From Variovorax sp. 54 (GTDB lineage Bacteria; Pseudomonadota; Gammaproteobacteria; Burkholderiales; Burkholderiaceae_C), in the NCBI RefSeq assembly GCF_002754375.1, contig NZ_PEFF01000001.1, forward strand, positions 434,001 through 498,000: a DNA stretch of 64,000 nt, in the 5' to 3' direction. Both the position numbers and the translations under genes were made by a program. The notes under the pieces were generated by a model that saw nothing but the letters and a program-made list of their open reading frames with translations, did not search any database and was not told the origin of the DNA. Each line of letters begins with the position of its first letter. The first letter of the stretch is position 1. Below are positions 1 through 9,210 of this stretch, piece by piece.

Positions 1-486
1 CTGGCCGCCCGAGAGTCCCGAGCCGCTTTGCTGCAGCTTGTCGCGCACTTCGGTCCACAGGGCGGCCTTCTTCAGGGCCCACTCGACGCGGTCGTCCATG
101 TCGCTGGCCGAGAGGTTCTCGAACAGCTTCACACCGAAGGCGATGTTGTCGTAGATCGACATCGGGAACGGCGTGGGCTTCTGGAACACCATGCCGACCT
201 TGGCGCGAATGAGCGCCACGTCCTGCTTGGACGTGAGCAGGTTCTCGCCGTCCAGCGCAATGGTGCCTTCGGCGCGCTGCTCGGGGTACAGCTCGAACAT
301 GCGGTTGAAGGTGCGCAGCAGGGTCGACTTGCCGCAGCCCGACGGGCCGATGAAGGCCGTGACCTTGTTCTCGGGGATCTCGAGGTTGATGCCCTTGAGC
401 GCGTGGAACTTGCCGTAGTAGAAGTTCAGGTCCTTGACCGAAATCTTCGAGCGCGACGGTTGTTGTTGTGCGACGGTGTTTGGCAT
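1..486 (-). CDS. pstB: Phosphate ABC transporter ATP-binding protein PstB (partial, 3' end outside window)
   Basis: ATPase subunit of the high-affinity PstSCAB phosphate importer; it drives uptake across the inner membrane from the cytoplasmic face. The visible 162 codons carry the Walker A motif GPSGCGKST at about residues 47-55, the Q-loop region GMVFQKP near residue 95 and, at the window edge, the ABC signature LSGGQ (residues 158-162). Walker B and the H-loop lie outside. The gene starts with ATG 20 bp after the pstA stop, so it is the distal gene of pstS-pstC-pstA-pstB. In this family phoU and phoB often follow, but that cannot be checked here. The identification is firm. Confidence 0.97.
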   Translation of the reverse strand, partial: MPNTVAQQQPSRSKISVKDLNFYYGKFHALKGINLEIPENKVTAFIGPSGCGKSTLLRTFNRMFELYPEQRAEGTIALDGENLLTSKQDVALIRAKVGMVFQKPTPFPMSIYDNIAFGVKLFENLSASDMDDRVEWALKKAALWTEVRDKLQQSGSGLSGGQ

Positions 487-506
487 GTTGGCGCCTTCTT
501 GATTAT

Positions 507-1394
507 TTAGTGTTTGTTGCGCGTCAGCACGCGCGCCAGGATGTTGAGGGCAAGCACGGCGACGGTGATCAGGAACACGCCGGCCCAGGCCAGCTGTTGC
601 CAGTTCTCGTACGGGCTCATGGCGAACTTGAAGATCGTGACCGGCAGGCTGGCCATGGGCTGGCTCACGTCGGCGGTCCAGAACTGGTTGTTCAGCGCGG
701 TGAAGAGCAGCGGTGCGGTCTCGCCGGCGATGCGGGCCACGGCCAGCAGCACGCCCGTGACCACACCGGCGCGCGCGGCGCGCAGCGTGATGCTGAGAAT
801 GACCTTCCACTTCGGCGTGCCCAGTGCGTAGGCCGCTTCACGCAGGCCCGGCGGCACCAGCTGCAGCATGTTCTCGGTGGTGCGGATCACCACCGGAATC
901 ACGATGAGCGCCAGCGACAGTGCGCCGGCCAGGCCCGAGAAGGTCTTGAAGTAGGCCACCACCACGGCGTAGACGAACAGGCCGATCACGATCGACGGTG
1001 CCGACAGCAGGATGTCGTTGACGAAGCGCGTGATCGAGGCCAGCAGGCCCTTGGGGTTGTACTCGGCCAGATAGATGCCGGCCATGATGCCGATGGGCGT
1101 GCCCACGAAGGTGGCCAGCGACACCATCACGAACGAGCCGAAGATGGCGTTGGCGATGCCGCCCGCCTCGTTCGGCGGCGGCGTCATCTCGGTGAAGGTG
1201 GCGAGCGCCAGGCCGCCGATGCCCTGGCGCAGCGTTTCCCACAGGATCCACACCAGCCAGAACACGCCGAACGCCATCGCGGCGAGCGACAGCGTGAGCG
1301 CGATCTTGTTCACGCGGTTGCGCGCGGCGAACCTCGCCTGGCGCGTTTCGGCCAATGCCTTGGCGTTGATCAGGTTTTGCGCAGTGGTGCTCAC
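507..1394 (-). CDS. pstA: Phosphate ABC transporter permease PstA
   Basis: Inner-membrane permease of the Pst phosphate importer, pairing with PstC. It is 295 aa with about six hydrophobic segments. The cytoplasmic EAA coupling loop ([12 protein letters not shown]) near residue 186 contacts PstB. The start codon is GTG, and its GTGA overlaps the pstC stop codon, which points to translational coupling. Length and gene order match PstA in proteobacteria. Confidence 0.96.
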   Translation of the reverse strand: MSTTAQNLINAKALAETRQARFAARNRVNKIALTLSLAAMAFGVFWLVWILWETLRQGIGGLALATFTEMTPPPNEAGGIANAIFGSFVMVSLATFVGTPIGIMAGIYLAEYNPKGLLASITRFVNDILLSAPSIVIGLFVYAVVVAYFKTFSGLAGALSLALIVIPVVIRTTENMLQLVPPGLREAAYALGTPKWKVILSITLRAARAGVVTGVLLAVARIAGETAPLLFTALNNQFWTADVSQPMASLPVTIFKFAMSPYENWQQLAWAGVFLITVAVLALNILARVLTRNKH

Positions 1395-2473
1395 GACTTG
1401 GTTCCTTCGCTCTTCTTCATCTGGGCCAGCAGCATCTTCGAGAGCGACAGCACGACGAAGGTGATGAAGAACAGCACGAGGCCGAGGTACATCAGCGCGG
1501 CCTGGTGCAGGCCCGCGCCGGCTTCGGCGAATTCATTGGCCAGTGCCGAGGTGATGCTGTTGGCAGCCTCGAACACCGACAGGGAGTTGAGCTGGTTCAT
1601 GTTGCCGATCACGAACGTGACGGCCATGGTCTCGCCCAGTGCACGGCCGAGGCCGAGCATGATGCCGCCGATCACGCCGGCCTTGGTGTAGGGCAGCACG
1701 ACCTTGGAAACGACTTCCCAGGTGGTGGAGCCCAGGCCGTAGGCCGACTCCTTGAGCAGCGCGGGCGTCACTTCGAACACGTCGCGCATCACCGAGGCGA
1801 TGAACGGAATGATCATGATCGCCAGGATGATGCCGGCCGACAGAATGCCGATGCCCACGGGCGGGCCGGACACCAGGGCGCCGAGGTACGGCACGCCGGC
1901 CAGCAGCTTCTGCAGCGGCTGCTGCACCCAGGTCGAAAGAATCGGGCCGAAGACCAGCAGGCCCCACATGCCGTACACGATGGACGGCACGGCAGCCAGC
2001 AGTTCAATGGCAGTGCCCAACGGGCGCTTGAGCCAGTTGGGCGAGAGTTCGGTCAGGAACAGCGCGATGCCGAAGCTCACCGGCACGGCGATCAGCAGCG
2101 CGATGAACGAGGTGGCCAGCGTGCCGTAGATCATCACGAGGCCGCCGTACTCGTCCTTCACCGGGTCCCACACGCTGCTGGTGAGGAAGCCGAGGCCGTA
2201 CTTCGCAATGGCGGGCCAGGCGCCGACGACCAGCGACAGCAGGATGCCGATCAGCATCGCGAGCGTCAGCAGCGCGGCGCCCTTGGCGGCCCAGCCGAAG
2301 ATGCGGTCGGCCATGGGGCCGGAACGGGGCGCCTTCACGGGCGGCGGAGGAGCGGCAGAGGTGCGCGCGCGCTCGGCCGCGAGGTCGAGGGAGGCGGCAG
2401 CAGGGAGAGTGGATGACACGGGTCGCTCCGGCAAAGACGAAAGCGGCGCGTCCTGGAGCGAAGAGTTGCTCAT
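1391..2473 (-). CDS. pstC: Phosphate ABC transporter permease PstC
   Basis: Second inner-membrane permease of the Pst system. It is 360 aa, with a Pro/Ala-rich cytoplasmic N-terminal extension of about 55 residues before the first membrane segment, then about six hydrophobic helices. The EAA loop reads [14 protein letters not shown]. The N-terminal extension is longer than in enteric PstC. The gene lies 38 bp after pstS and overlaps pstA by 4 bp, so it belongs to the pst operon. Confidence 0.96.
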   Translation of the reverse strand: MSNSSLQDAPLSSLPERPVSSTLPAAASLDLAAERARTSAAPPPPVKAPRSGPMADRIFGWAAKGAALLTLAMLIGILLSLVVGAWPAIAKYGLGFLTSSVWDPVKDEYGGLVMIYGTLATSFIALLIAVPVSFGIALFLTELSPNWLKRPLGTAIELLAAVPSIVYGMWGLLVFGPILSTWVQQPLQKLLAGVPYLGALVSGPPVGIGILSAGIILAIMIIPFIASVMRDVFEVTPALLKESAYGLGSTTWEVVSKVVLPYTKAGVIGGIMLGLGRALGETMAVTFVIGNMNQLNSLSVFEAANSITSALANEFAEAGAGLHQAALMYLGLVLFFITFVVLSLSKMLLAQMKKSEGTKS

Positions 2474-2511
2474 GGGCGCGCCGTCCTGGAGGGTGGATGA
2501 AGGGTTGGTTC

Positions 2512-3546
2512 TTACTTGAACGCGACCGGCTTGCCCGATGCGTCCTTCACTTCACCCCATGCCTTGGCGATGGTGGCCTTCACGGCGTCGGGCATCGGCA
2601 CGTAGTCGAGGTCGTCGGCCGTCTTGTCGCCGCCCTTGTAGGCCCAGTCGAAGAACTTCAGCACGGTGGTGGCGCTGGCGGGCTTGTCCTGCACCTTGTG
2701 CATCAGGATGAAGGTGGCGCCGGTGATGGGCCACGAATCCTTGCCGGCCTGGTTGGTCAGCACCTGGTAGAAGCTCTTGTTCCAGTCGGCACCGGCGGCG
2801 GCGGCCTTGAAGGCGCTGTCGTCGGGCGAGACGAACGAGCCGGCTGCGTTCTGCAGCTGCGCGTAGGTCATCTTGTTCTGCTTGACGTAGGCGTACTCGA
2901 CGTAGCCGATCGAGTTGGGCAGGCGGTTCACGAAAGCGGCGACGCCTTCGTTGCCCTTGCCACCCGCACCGGTGGGCCAGTTCACGGCCGTGCCTTCGCC
3001 GACCTTCGACTTCCACTCGGCGTTGACCTTGCTCAGGTAGTTGGTGAACAGGAAGCTGGTGCCCGAGCCGTCGGCGCGGCGAACCGGGGCGATGGCGGCA
3101 TCAGGCAGGGCCAGCGAACCGTTCAGCGCCTTGATGGCGGGGTCGTTCCACTTGGTGATCTTGCCCAGGTAGATGTCGCCCAGCACCTGGCCGTTGAGCT
3201 TCAGCTCGCCCGGCTTGATGCCGGGGATGTTGACCACGGGGATCACGCCGCCGATGACGGTGGGGAACTGCATCAGGCCCTTGGCTTGCAGTTCGTCGTC
3301 CTTCAGGGGAGCGTCAGAGGCGCCGAAATCGACGGTCTTGGCTTCGATCTGCTTCAGGCCAGCACCCGAGCCGACCGACTGGTAGTTGATCTTGACGCCG
3401 GTGGCCTTGTTGAAATCGGAGGCCCACTTGGCGTACAGCGGTGCGGGGAAGCTGGCGCCGGCGCCGGTCACGTCTTGGGCAAGGGCGGGAAGGGAGAACA
3501 GCGCGGTCACGAGGCCGGCGGTTGCAAATTTGAACGTCGTTTTCAT
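2512..3546 (-). CDS. pstS: Periplasmic phosphate-binding protein PstS
   Basis: Solute-binding protein that captures phosphate in the periplasm for PstCAB. It is 344 aa. A classic Sec signal peptide ends at about residue 23 (LFSLPALA, cleaved before [11 protein letters not shown]). The phosphate-cradle segments [12 protein letters not shown] and [15 protein letters not shown] are present. It is the first gene of the operon. The ATG is preceded by a purine-rich AAGGAAG Shine-Dalgarno. A PhoB-box promoter lies about 65 bp upstream (see the separate entry), so induction under phosphate limitation is expected. Confidence 0.97.
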   Translation of the reverse strand: MKTTFKFATAGLVTALFSLPALAQDVTGAGASFPAPLYAKWASDFNKATGVKINYQSVGSGAGLKQIEAKTVDFGASDAPLKDDELQAKGLMQFPTVIGGVIPVVNIPGIKPGELKLNGQVLGDIYLGKITKWNDPAIKALNGSLALPDAAIAPVRRADGSGTSFLFTNYLSKVNAEWKSKVGEGTAVNWPTGAGGKGNEGVAAFVNRLPNSIGYVEYAYVKQNKMTYAQLQNAAGSFVSPDDSAFKAAAAGADWNKSFYQVLTNQAGKDSWPITGATFILMHKVQDKPASATTVLKFFDWAYKGGDKTADDLDYVPMPDAVKATIAKAWGEVKDASGKPVAFK

Positions 3547-3595
3547 AAAGCTTCCTTGAGAAGTAAGAAGTAGTCCCTTTTGGGGGCTCGAACGG

Positions 3596-3629
3596 ACTCT
3601 AAAAAGCTTTTATGACATCACTGTGACAC
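3596..3629 (-). promoter_or_regulatory. PhoB-dependent promoter of pstSCAB (Pho box and -10)
   Basis: On the minus strand two 7-mers, GTGTCAC and ATGTCAT, are separated by AGTG, giving the 11-bp repeat period of PhoB boxes (consensus CTGTCAT N4 CTGTCAT). Exactly 10 bp downstream is TAGAGT, a plausible -10, which is the geometry of PhoB-activated sigma70 promoters in which the Pho box replaces the -35. It sits about 50 bp before the pstS start. The match is read directly; regulation is inferred. Confidence 0.85.
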
Positions 3630-3670
3630 CCCTTCTGTCGAGGGAAAATGCCGCTGCGCCACCCCCGCTG

Positions 3671-3713
3671 TGTGTGACGCTGTCACACAACCGTCATTCG
3701 CCGCGCCTAACCT
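3671..3713 (+). promoter_or_regulatory. Candidate PhoB-dependent promoter of ppx, overlapping a perfect palindrome
   Basis: On the plus strand CTGTCAC-ACAA-CCGTCAT (3680-3697) matches the Pho-box period, and TAACCT (3708-3713) follows after exactly 10 bp. A perfect inverted repeat TGTGTGAC-gct-GTCACACA (3671-3689) overlaps the first half-site and could be a second operator or a hairpin. The site faces ppx, opposite to the pst box. Confidence 0.65.
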
Positions 3714-3797
3714 CTAGCCCTCGCCGTGACGCGACTGGAGAGGCGGCGCCTGCTGTCACGGCGCTACGATCAGAGAACCGCCCTCTTCACTAGAACA

Positions 3798-5318
3798 ATG
3801 CAAAACGGCACCCGCCTCGCAGCAGTCGATCTCGGCTCCAACAGCTTCAGGCTGGAAATCGGCCAGGTCGACCACGGACAGATCCACCGCACCGAGTACC
3901 TCAAGGAAACCGTGCGCCAGGGCAACGGCCTGGACAGTGCACGCAACCTCACGACCGAAGCCATGCAGCGCGGCTGGGACGCCCTCGCCCGCTTCGGCGA
4001 GCGGCTGGCCGGCTTCAAGCGCTCGCAGGTGCGCGCCGTGGCCACGCAAACCTTGCGCGAAGCACGCAACCGCGAAGAATTTCTGTTGCGCGCACGCACC
4101 ATCCTGGGCTTCGGCATCGACGTGATCCCGGGCCGGGAAGAAGCCCGCCTGATCTACCAGGGCGTGGCGCACCATCTGCCGCACACCGACGTGTCCGACC
4201 AGGAACGCCGGCTCGTCATCGACATCGGCGGGCGCTCCACCGAAATGATCATCGGCCACGCGCTCGAGGCCGAGCGCATGGAGTCGTACCGCGTGGGCAG
4301 CGTCGCCTGGTCCATGAAGCATTTCGGCGAAGGCCAGTTCACCGCCCCCGCCTTCCGCGCCGCCGAAGTCGCGGCCAAGGCCGTGCTGGACGACGCGCTG
4401 TCGAGCTACACCCGCGACCAGTGGGATGTGGCCTATGGCGCCTCCGGCACCATCGGCGCGGTGGGCGACGTGCTCGCCGCGGCCGGCGGCGAGGCTGGCC
4501 TCGTGACCCGCGACGGCCTCGACTGGCTGCTCGACCGCCTGCTCAAGGCCGGCAGCATCGACAAACTGCGCATCGACGGCATGCGCGAAGACCGCAAGGC
4601 CGTGATCGGCGGCGGCCTGAGCGTGCTGCGCGCGGTGTTCGACCTGCTCGACATCCAGGAAATGAAGGTCGCCCAGGGCGCACTGCGCCACGGCGTGCTG
4701 TACGAATTGCTCGAACGCGACGAGAGCGTGGCCGACATGCGCAGCGCCACGGTGGCCCGGCTCGCGACCCGCTTTGCGGTCGATCCGGCCCAGGCCAAGC
4801 GCGTGAGCGACACCGCCGCCGCGCTGTTCGTGCAGCTCGCCCCCGCCGCGCGTGGCGGCAGCACCTCGAGCCGCGCCGGCCGCGCGCTGCGCAAGCTCGG
4901 CTGGGCCGCGCAGCTGCACGAGATCGGCGCGCTGGTGTCGCACAGCGACTATCACAAGCACGGCGCCTACATCCTCGACAACGCCGACGCGCCGGGCTTT
5001 GCTGTGAACGAGCTGCACGCGCTCGGCCAGCTGGTGCTGGGCCAGCGCGGCAAGCTGCGCAAGCTCGAAACTTCGCTCGACGACGAGACCTTCGTGATGC
5101 AGCTGCTCGCGCTGCGGCTGGCCGTGATCCTGTGCCATGCACGCCGCGACCCCGACCCGAAGGCGCTGAACCTCGCGGCACTCGGTGCCAGGGCCTTCAC
5201 GCTTGCCTGCGCGCCCGATTGGGCCGACGCCTATCCGCAGTCGGCACACCTGCTGCGCGAGGAAGTGCTGGCCTGGCAGAAAACCAGCAACTGGCGCGTG
5301 GAACTCAGCGGCGCCTGA
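3798..5318 (+). CDS. ppx: Exopolyphosphatase (Ppx/GppA family)
   Basis: Releases terminal phosphate from inorganic polyphosphate (or converts pppGpp to ppGpp). It is 506 aa from the ATG at MQNGTRLAAVDLG. The ASKHA-type phosphate loop VDLGSNSFRLEIG is at the N-terminus; a second nucleotide-binding segment VIDIGGRSTEMIIG and the adenosine-motif-like VAYGASGTIGAV follow. The C-terminal half is the helical HD-like domain typical of Ppx rather than short GppA forms. An in-frame GTG at 3726 would add 24 basic residues ahead of the conserved fold and is unlikely. The gene is divergent from pst and has its own Pho-box-like promoter. Confidence 0.93.
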   Translation: MQNGTRLAAVDLGSNSFRLEIGQVDHGQIHRTEYLKETVRQGNGLDSARNLTTEAMQRGWDALARFGERLAGFKRSQVRAVATQTLREARNREEFLLRARTILGFGIDVIPGREEARLIYQGVAHHLPHTDVSDQERRLVIDIGGRSTEMIIGHALEAERMESYRVGSVAWSMKHFGEGQFTAPAFRAAEVAAKAVLDDALSSYTRDQWDVAYGASGTIGAVGDVLAAAGGEAGLVTRDGLDWLLDRLLKAGSIDKLRIDGMREDRKAVIGGGLSVLRAVFDLLDIQEMKVAQGALRHGVLYELLERDESVADMRSATVARLATRFAVDPAQAKRVSDTAAALFVQLAPAARGGSTSSRAGRALRKLGWAAQLHEIGALVSHSDYHKHGAYILDNADAPGFAVNELHALGQLVLGQRGKLRKLETSLDDETFVMQLLALRLAVILCHARRDPDPKALNLAALGARAFTLACAPDWADAYPQSAHLLREEVLAWQKTSNWRVELSGA

Positions 5319-5324
5319 GCCGTT

Positions 5325-6176
5325 TCACTTCGTGTCGATGCCGGCCGTCTGCGTGACTGCCGCAGCGCTGGCCTTGCGCGGCTCGTCTTCCCCGAACAGG
5401 CTGACATAGGCCGGCTGCACGATCTGGTCAAGCCCGCGCTTCAACCCTTCGCGAGCGCCTGCGGTGTCCTTGAGCAGGCCGTCGTACAGGAGATAGGTCG
5501 GCTCGCTCACGTCGGCGACCTGCAACGTCTGGCCCACGACGGACTGCTTCTCGTCCCTCAGCAACTGTTCCACCCAGACGTACGGCTTGAAGCTCGATGT
5601 CGCATCGGCCGCGCCATAGGACGTCGTGATCCGCAAGATCAATGTGCTGTAGCCGGGCGTCGGCTGGAGCTCCTGCACCTGCATCTGCGCGTGCTCTCCG
5701 GTCGCACGCAAGAAAGGCGTCAGCTTCACCTCGCGGCCACTGTCCCGCAGGCGCACCGCCAGCCGCTCTGCGAACTGCCTGTTGAGCCCCATGGTCACTC
5801 CACTGTTCTTCACTGCGGCCGTGAACTCCTTGCTGCGCTGGTCGGTCCGGGCGGCCATCGTCAGCCGGCTGTTGGTATCGACGGAGATGGCCACCAGCGC
5901 AGCGACGGGTCCGAGAAACCCAGCGAAGCCCGTCAGCCCCGACCCGCCGCCATCCGTGACGATCAGTTGGTCTTCCTGGTTGTAGATGAGCTCGATCTTC
6001 TCGATCGAACGAGCGACATCGTGGCGGGTCGGCGGCACAGGCGCGGCGGTGTTCGCCGCGCACCCCGACAGCAGGGCTGCGGCAACAAGCAGAAAAATCA
6101 GCGCCTTCAACCGCACGTCCGCGTCTGCACGCAGCATGTTCACGAAGCTTCCTGGCAGTGTGTTGAGCGGTTTCAT
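5325..6176 (-). CDS. Uncharacterised lipoprotein
   Basis: Function not recognised. From the ATG at MKPLNTLPG the product has a basic N-terminus, a hydrophobic stretch (ALIFLLVAAALLSG) and a lipobox LLSGC, so it is probably a membrane-anchored periplasmic or outer-membrane lipoprotein. The mature part, about 245 aa, has a Gly-rich hydrophobic segment near GSGLTGFAGFLGPVAALVA and otherwise looks soluble. An alternative start is MLRADADVRLK, 13 codons further in, with the same signal. It converges on ppx with a 6-bp gap. No domain could be named by eye. Confidence 0.75.
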   Translation of the reverse strand: MKPLNTLPGSFVNMLRADADVRLKALIFLLVAAALLSGCAANTAAPVPPTRHDVARSIEKIELIYNQEDQLIVTDGGGSGLTGFAGFLGPVAALVAISVDTNSRLTMAARTDQRSKEFTAAVKNSGVTMGLNRQFAERLAVRLRDSGREVKLTPFLRATGEHAQMQVQELQPTPGYSTLILRITTSYGAADATSSFKPYVWVEQLLRDEKQSVVGQTLQVADVSEPTYLLYDGLLKDTAGAREGLKRGLDQIVQPAYVSLFGEDEPRKASAAAVTQTAGIDTK

Positions 6177-6396
6177 GCGCGTCCCCCAGTGAGGTGGTCG
6201 ACCGGCACCGCTTCTTTCCCGCATCGAGGTCAAAAGCACGTTGCCGTGCACTCACACTGTAGAAATTGCGCCGCACGCGCGCATGAGTCGTTCGCCCCTT
6301 TTTCCGGGAGACAAGCGCCCTGCCACCTCGGCCCGCGACCGTGACAAAGCGCCTGTCCGGAAGCGTCAGGCAGGGGTGTCCGCGGCGAAGGACGGC

Positions 6397-6858
6397 TTAG
6401 AGAAGCTCGGGCGCCTGCACCGTCACCACGACGGTCTGCACATCGCCGTCGCGCTCGCGGGTGCGGATCCACCACAGCGAGCCCTTGCGCACCGGGCAGC
6501 TGTCCTGTTTCAGGCCGAGGAGCAACGAGATCGCCTGCCCCAGCGAGGGCTGATGGCCGATCACCAGCACCACCGACTTGCCGTTGGGCCAGCCGGTGGC
6601 GGCCAGCAGCGCGTCGGGGGTGGTGTCGGGCGACAGCTCGGAACGCACCTTGTACTTGCGACCCAGCGCCAGGGCGGTCTGCTCGCAGCGGCGCGCCGGA
6701 CTGCACACGATGCGCGTGCCGTCGGGCAGTTGCCGATCAAGCCACAAGGCCATGCGCTTGGCCTGTTTTTCGCCGCGCTGCGTGAGCGAGCGCTGCATGT
6801 CGTCACACCCTTCGGTCCAGTCCTCGGCTTCGGCGTGACGCCAGAAGATCAAGTCCAT
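6397..6858 (-). CDS. sixA: Phosphohistidine phosphatase SixA
   Basis: Histidine-phosphatase-fold enzyme that dephosphorylates phosphohistidine residues on proteins. It is 153 aa from MDLIFWRHAEAED. The catalytic RHG-type motif RHAEA is at residues 7-11 and the second conserved His is in VIGHQPSLG. The chosen ATG has GAAAGA about 8 nt upstream; an ATG two codons earlier is spaced too closely. It follows ppk1 by 31 bp on the same strand and is probably cotranscribed, tying it to polyphosphate metabolism. Confidence 0.9.
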   Translation of the reverse strand: MDLIFWRHAEAEDWTEGCDDMQRSLTQRGEKQAKRMALWLDRQLPDGTRIVCSPARRCEQTALALGRKYKVRSELSPDTTPDALLAATGWPNGKSVVLVIGHQPSLGQAISLLLGLKQDSCPVRKGSLWWIRTRERDGDVQTVVVTVQAPELL

Positions 6859-6889
6859 GCTCATCGTCTTTCGAACTTCTTCTTCAATT

Positions 6890-9025
6890 TCAATTGGAGG
6901 CCGCATCACGGTGGTTTCCTCGTGATGCATAGCGGCCCATCAAGGCGGCCTGGGCGCCATGCGCTTCGATCGCGGGGGACGCGCCCGCCTCGCCGGGGTG
7001 CGTGTCATGGTCGACACGCCGGTAGACGCCGTCGCCGCCCAGGTCCCAGGCGTCGCGGCCATCGTGCAGGTAGGCCACCAGGCACTCGTCGATGAGGCGC
7101 TGGCGCAGGGTGGGGTCGGTCACGGGCCAGGCCAGCTCAATGCGCCGCATCATGTTGCGGTTCATCCAGTCGGCGCTCGACAAATAGAGCGACTCGTCCT
7201 CGCCATGGCGGAAATAGAACACCCGCGAATGCTCGAGGAAGCGCCCGATGACCGAGCGCACGCGCACGTTGTCGGTGAGCCCCGGCACCTGCGCCGGCAG
7301 CGTGCAGGCGCCGCGCACGATGAGGTCGATCTTCACGCCCTTCTGCCCCGCGCGAATGAGCGCGCCGATGATGGCCTCGTCGGTCAGCGCGTTCATCTTG
7401 GCGACGATGCGCGTCGGCTCGCCGCTGGCCGCAGCCTGCCCCAGCGCATCGATGCGCGCGACCAGGTTCTTGTGCAGGTCGAAGGGCGCGAGCCACATGC
7501 GGTTGAGCTTGGGCAGGCGGCTCTGGCTGGCCAGGTGGACGAACACGGCTTCCATGTCGGCCGTGAGCGCCGGGTCGGCCGTGAGGTGGCTGATGTCGGT
7601 GTACAGCCGCGCCGTGCGCGGGTTGTAGTTACCCGTGGACAGGTGGCCGTAGCGGCGCAGTTGCTTGCCCTCGCGGCGCGTGACCAGCAGCATCTTGGCG
7701 TGGGTCTTCAAGCCCACCACGCCGTACACCACCTGCGCGCCGATCGATTCGAGCATCTCGGCCCAGTTGATGTTGGCCTCTTCGTCGAAGCGCGCCTTCA
7801 GCTCGACCACCACCGTGACCTCCTTGCCGCGGCGCACGGCTTCGCGCAGCAGGTCCATGAGCTCCGAATCGGCGCCGGTGCGGTAGATGGTCTGTTTGAT
7901 GGCCAGCACCTGCGGGTCGAGCACCGCGTCGCGCAGGAAGGCCAGCACGCCGTCGAAGCTCTCGAAGGGCTGGTGGATCAGCACGTCGCCGCGCTGCAGC
8001 CGGTCGAAGAACGACTGCGCGGGCGACAGCGTGACGGGGAACGACGCCGCGTACGGCGGAAAGCGCAGCTGCGGCTCGCCGATCAGGTCGATGAACTGCG
8101 TGAGTCGTGCCAGGTTCACCGGGCCGTGCACGCGGTACAGCGCCTGCGGCGGCAGGTTGAACTGCGCCAACAGGAAGCTCGCGAGCGATTCTGCGCAGCT
8201 CGCCGACACCTCGAGCCGCACGGCCTGGCCGTAGTGGCGGTGCTGCAGGCCCTGGCGCAGCGCGGTGCGCAGGTTCTTGACGTCTTCCTCGTCGACGGCG
8301 AGGTCGGAGTGGCGCGTGACGCGGAACTGCGAGAAGTCGCCCACCTCGCGGCCCGGGAACATGCTCGAAAGGTGCGCGCGCACCACGCTCGACAGCGCCA
8401 CGAACAGCGTCTTGCCGTCCGACACCTTGGCCGGCATCTTGATGAGACGCGGCAGCACGCGCGGCAGCTTGACGATCTGGATCGGGTTCTCGCGGCCGAA
8501 GGCGTCCTTGCCGCCCAGACGCACGATGAAGTTCAGCGACTTGTTCGCCACCTGCGGGAACGGGTGCGCCGGGTCGAGCCCCACGGGGATCAGCAGCGGG
8601 CGCACTTCGCGCTCGAAATACTCGCTGACCCACTTGCGCTGCGCCGGGTTGCGTTCGCCGTGCGACACGATGTGGATGCCGTGCGTGGCAAACGCCGGCA
8701 TCAGCTCGTCGTTGTACAGCGCGTACTGGCGCGCCACCAACGCATGGGCGGCCTCGGCCAGCCGCTCGAAGGATTCGACGGTGTAGGTGCCCTTGTTGTC
8801 GCCGGCGCTGCCGGCGATCAGGTGCGGTGCGGCGCGGACTTCGAAGAACTCGTCGAGGTTCGACGACACGATGCACAGATAGCGCAGCCGCTCGATCAGC
8901 GGCACCTCGGGGCGGCGCGCCCAGTCGAGCACGCGTTCGTTGAACGAGAGGATGCTGTGGTCGCGGTCCAGCAACGCGAACGGAGGCGCGTCACCGCGCG
9001 ACGGGTCAGCGGAGAGGGAAGGCAT
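6890..9025 (-). CDS. ppk1: Polyphosphate kinase Ppk1
   Basis: Reversibly transfers the gamma-phosphate of ATP to polyphosphate. It is 711 aa, the usual family length. Conserved features in order: the N-terminal ILSFNERVLDWA and SSNLDEFFEVR; the catalytic-domain AIKQTIYRTGAD; the autophosphorylated His in GLKTHAKMLLV; GHLSTGNYN; and the second His in GRFLEHSRVFYF. The start MPSLSADPS was chosen because the reading frame stays open upstream but that stretch is non-homologous and covers the Pho-box region. sixA follows 31 bp downstream. Confidence 0.96.
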   Translation of the reverse strand: MPSLSADPSRGDAPPFALLDRDHSILSFNERVLDWARRPEVPLIERLRYLCIVSSNLDEFFEVRAAPHLIAGSAGDNKGTYTVESFERLAEAAHALVARQYALYNDELMPAFATHGIHIVSHGERNPAQRKWVSEYFEREVRPLLIPVGLDPAHPFPQVANKSLNFIVRLGGKDAFGRENPIQIVKLPRVLPRLIKMPAKVSDGKTLFVALSSVVRAHLSSMFPGREVGDFSQFRVTRHSDLAVDEEDVKNLRTALRQGLQHRHYGQAVRLEVSASCAESLASFLLAQFNLPPQALYRVHGPVNLARLTQFIDLIGEPQLRFPPYAASFPVTLSPAQSFFDRLQRGDVLIHQPFESFDGVLAFLRDAVLDPQVLAIKQTIYRTGADSELMDLLREAVRRGKEVTVVVELKARFDEEANINWAEMLESIGAQVVYGVVGLKTHAKMLLVTRREGKQLRRYGHLSTGNYNPRTARLYTDISHLTADPALTADMEAVFVHLASQSRLPKLNRMWLAPFDLHKNLVARIDALGQAAASGEPTRIVAKMNALTDEAIIGALIRAGQKGVKIDLIVRGACTLPAQVPGLTDNVRVRSVIGRFLEHSRVFYFRHGEDESLYLSSADWMNRNMMRRIELAWPVTDPTLRQRLIDECLVAYLHDGRDAWDLGGDGVYRRVDHDTHPGEAGASPAIEAHGAQAALMGRYASRGNHRDAASN

Positions 9026-9074
9026 GGGCACTGATTCTGGAGCAAGCGGCACGGGAGAACACGTCGGCTGAAAT

Positions 9075-9113
9075 ATGACAGTGTCAACGTCATCCGTGAC
9101 AGTTCCATGACAT
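9075..9113 (-). promoter_or_regulatory. Pho box upstream of ppk1
   Basis: On the minus strand ATGTCAT-GGAA-CTGTCAC (9096-9113) is a close match to the PhoB consensus with the correct 4-bp spacer. A further CTGTCAT half-site lies at 9075-9081 toward the gene. The box is about 70 bp upstream of the ppk1 ATG. No convincing -10 at the standard distance was identified, so the exact promoter is uncertain. Confidence 0.75.
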
Positions 9114-9210
9114 TCGCGTGACGTGCCCTGCCCCACAGAGAGCGAAGCTGACACATTCGGCGACAGCGAAGCAGCGTGCGGCCCGGCGTCGGGCCGGATG
9201 GCCGCCGGCT

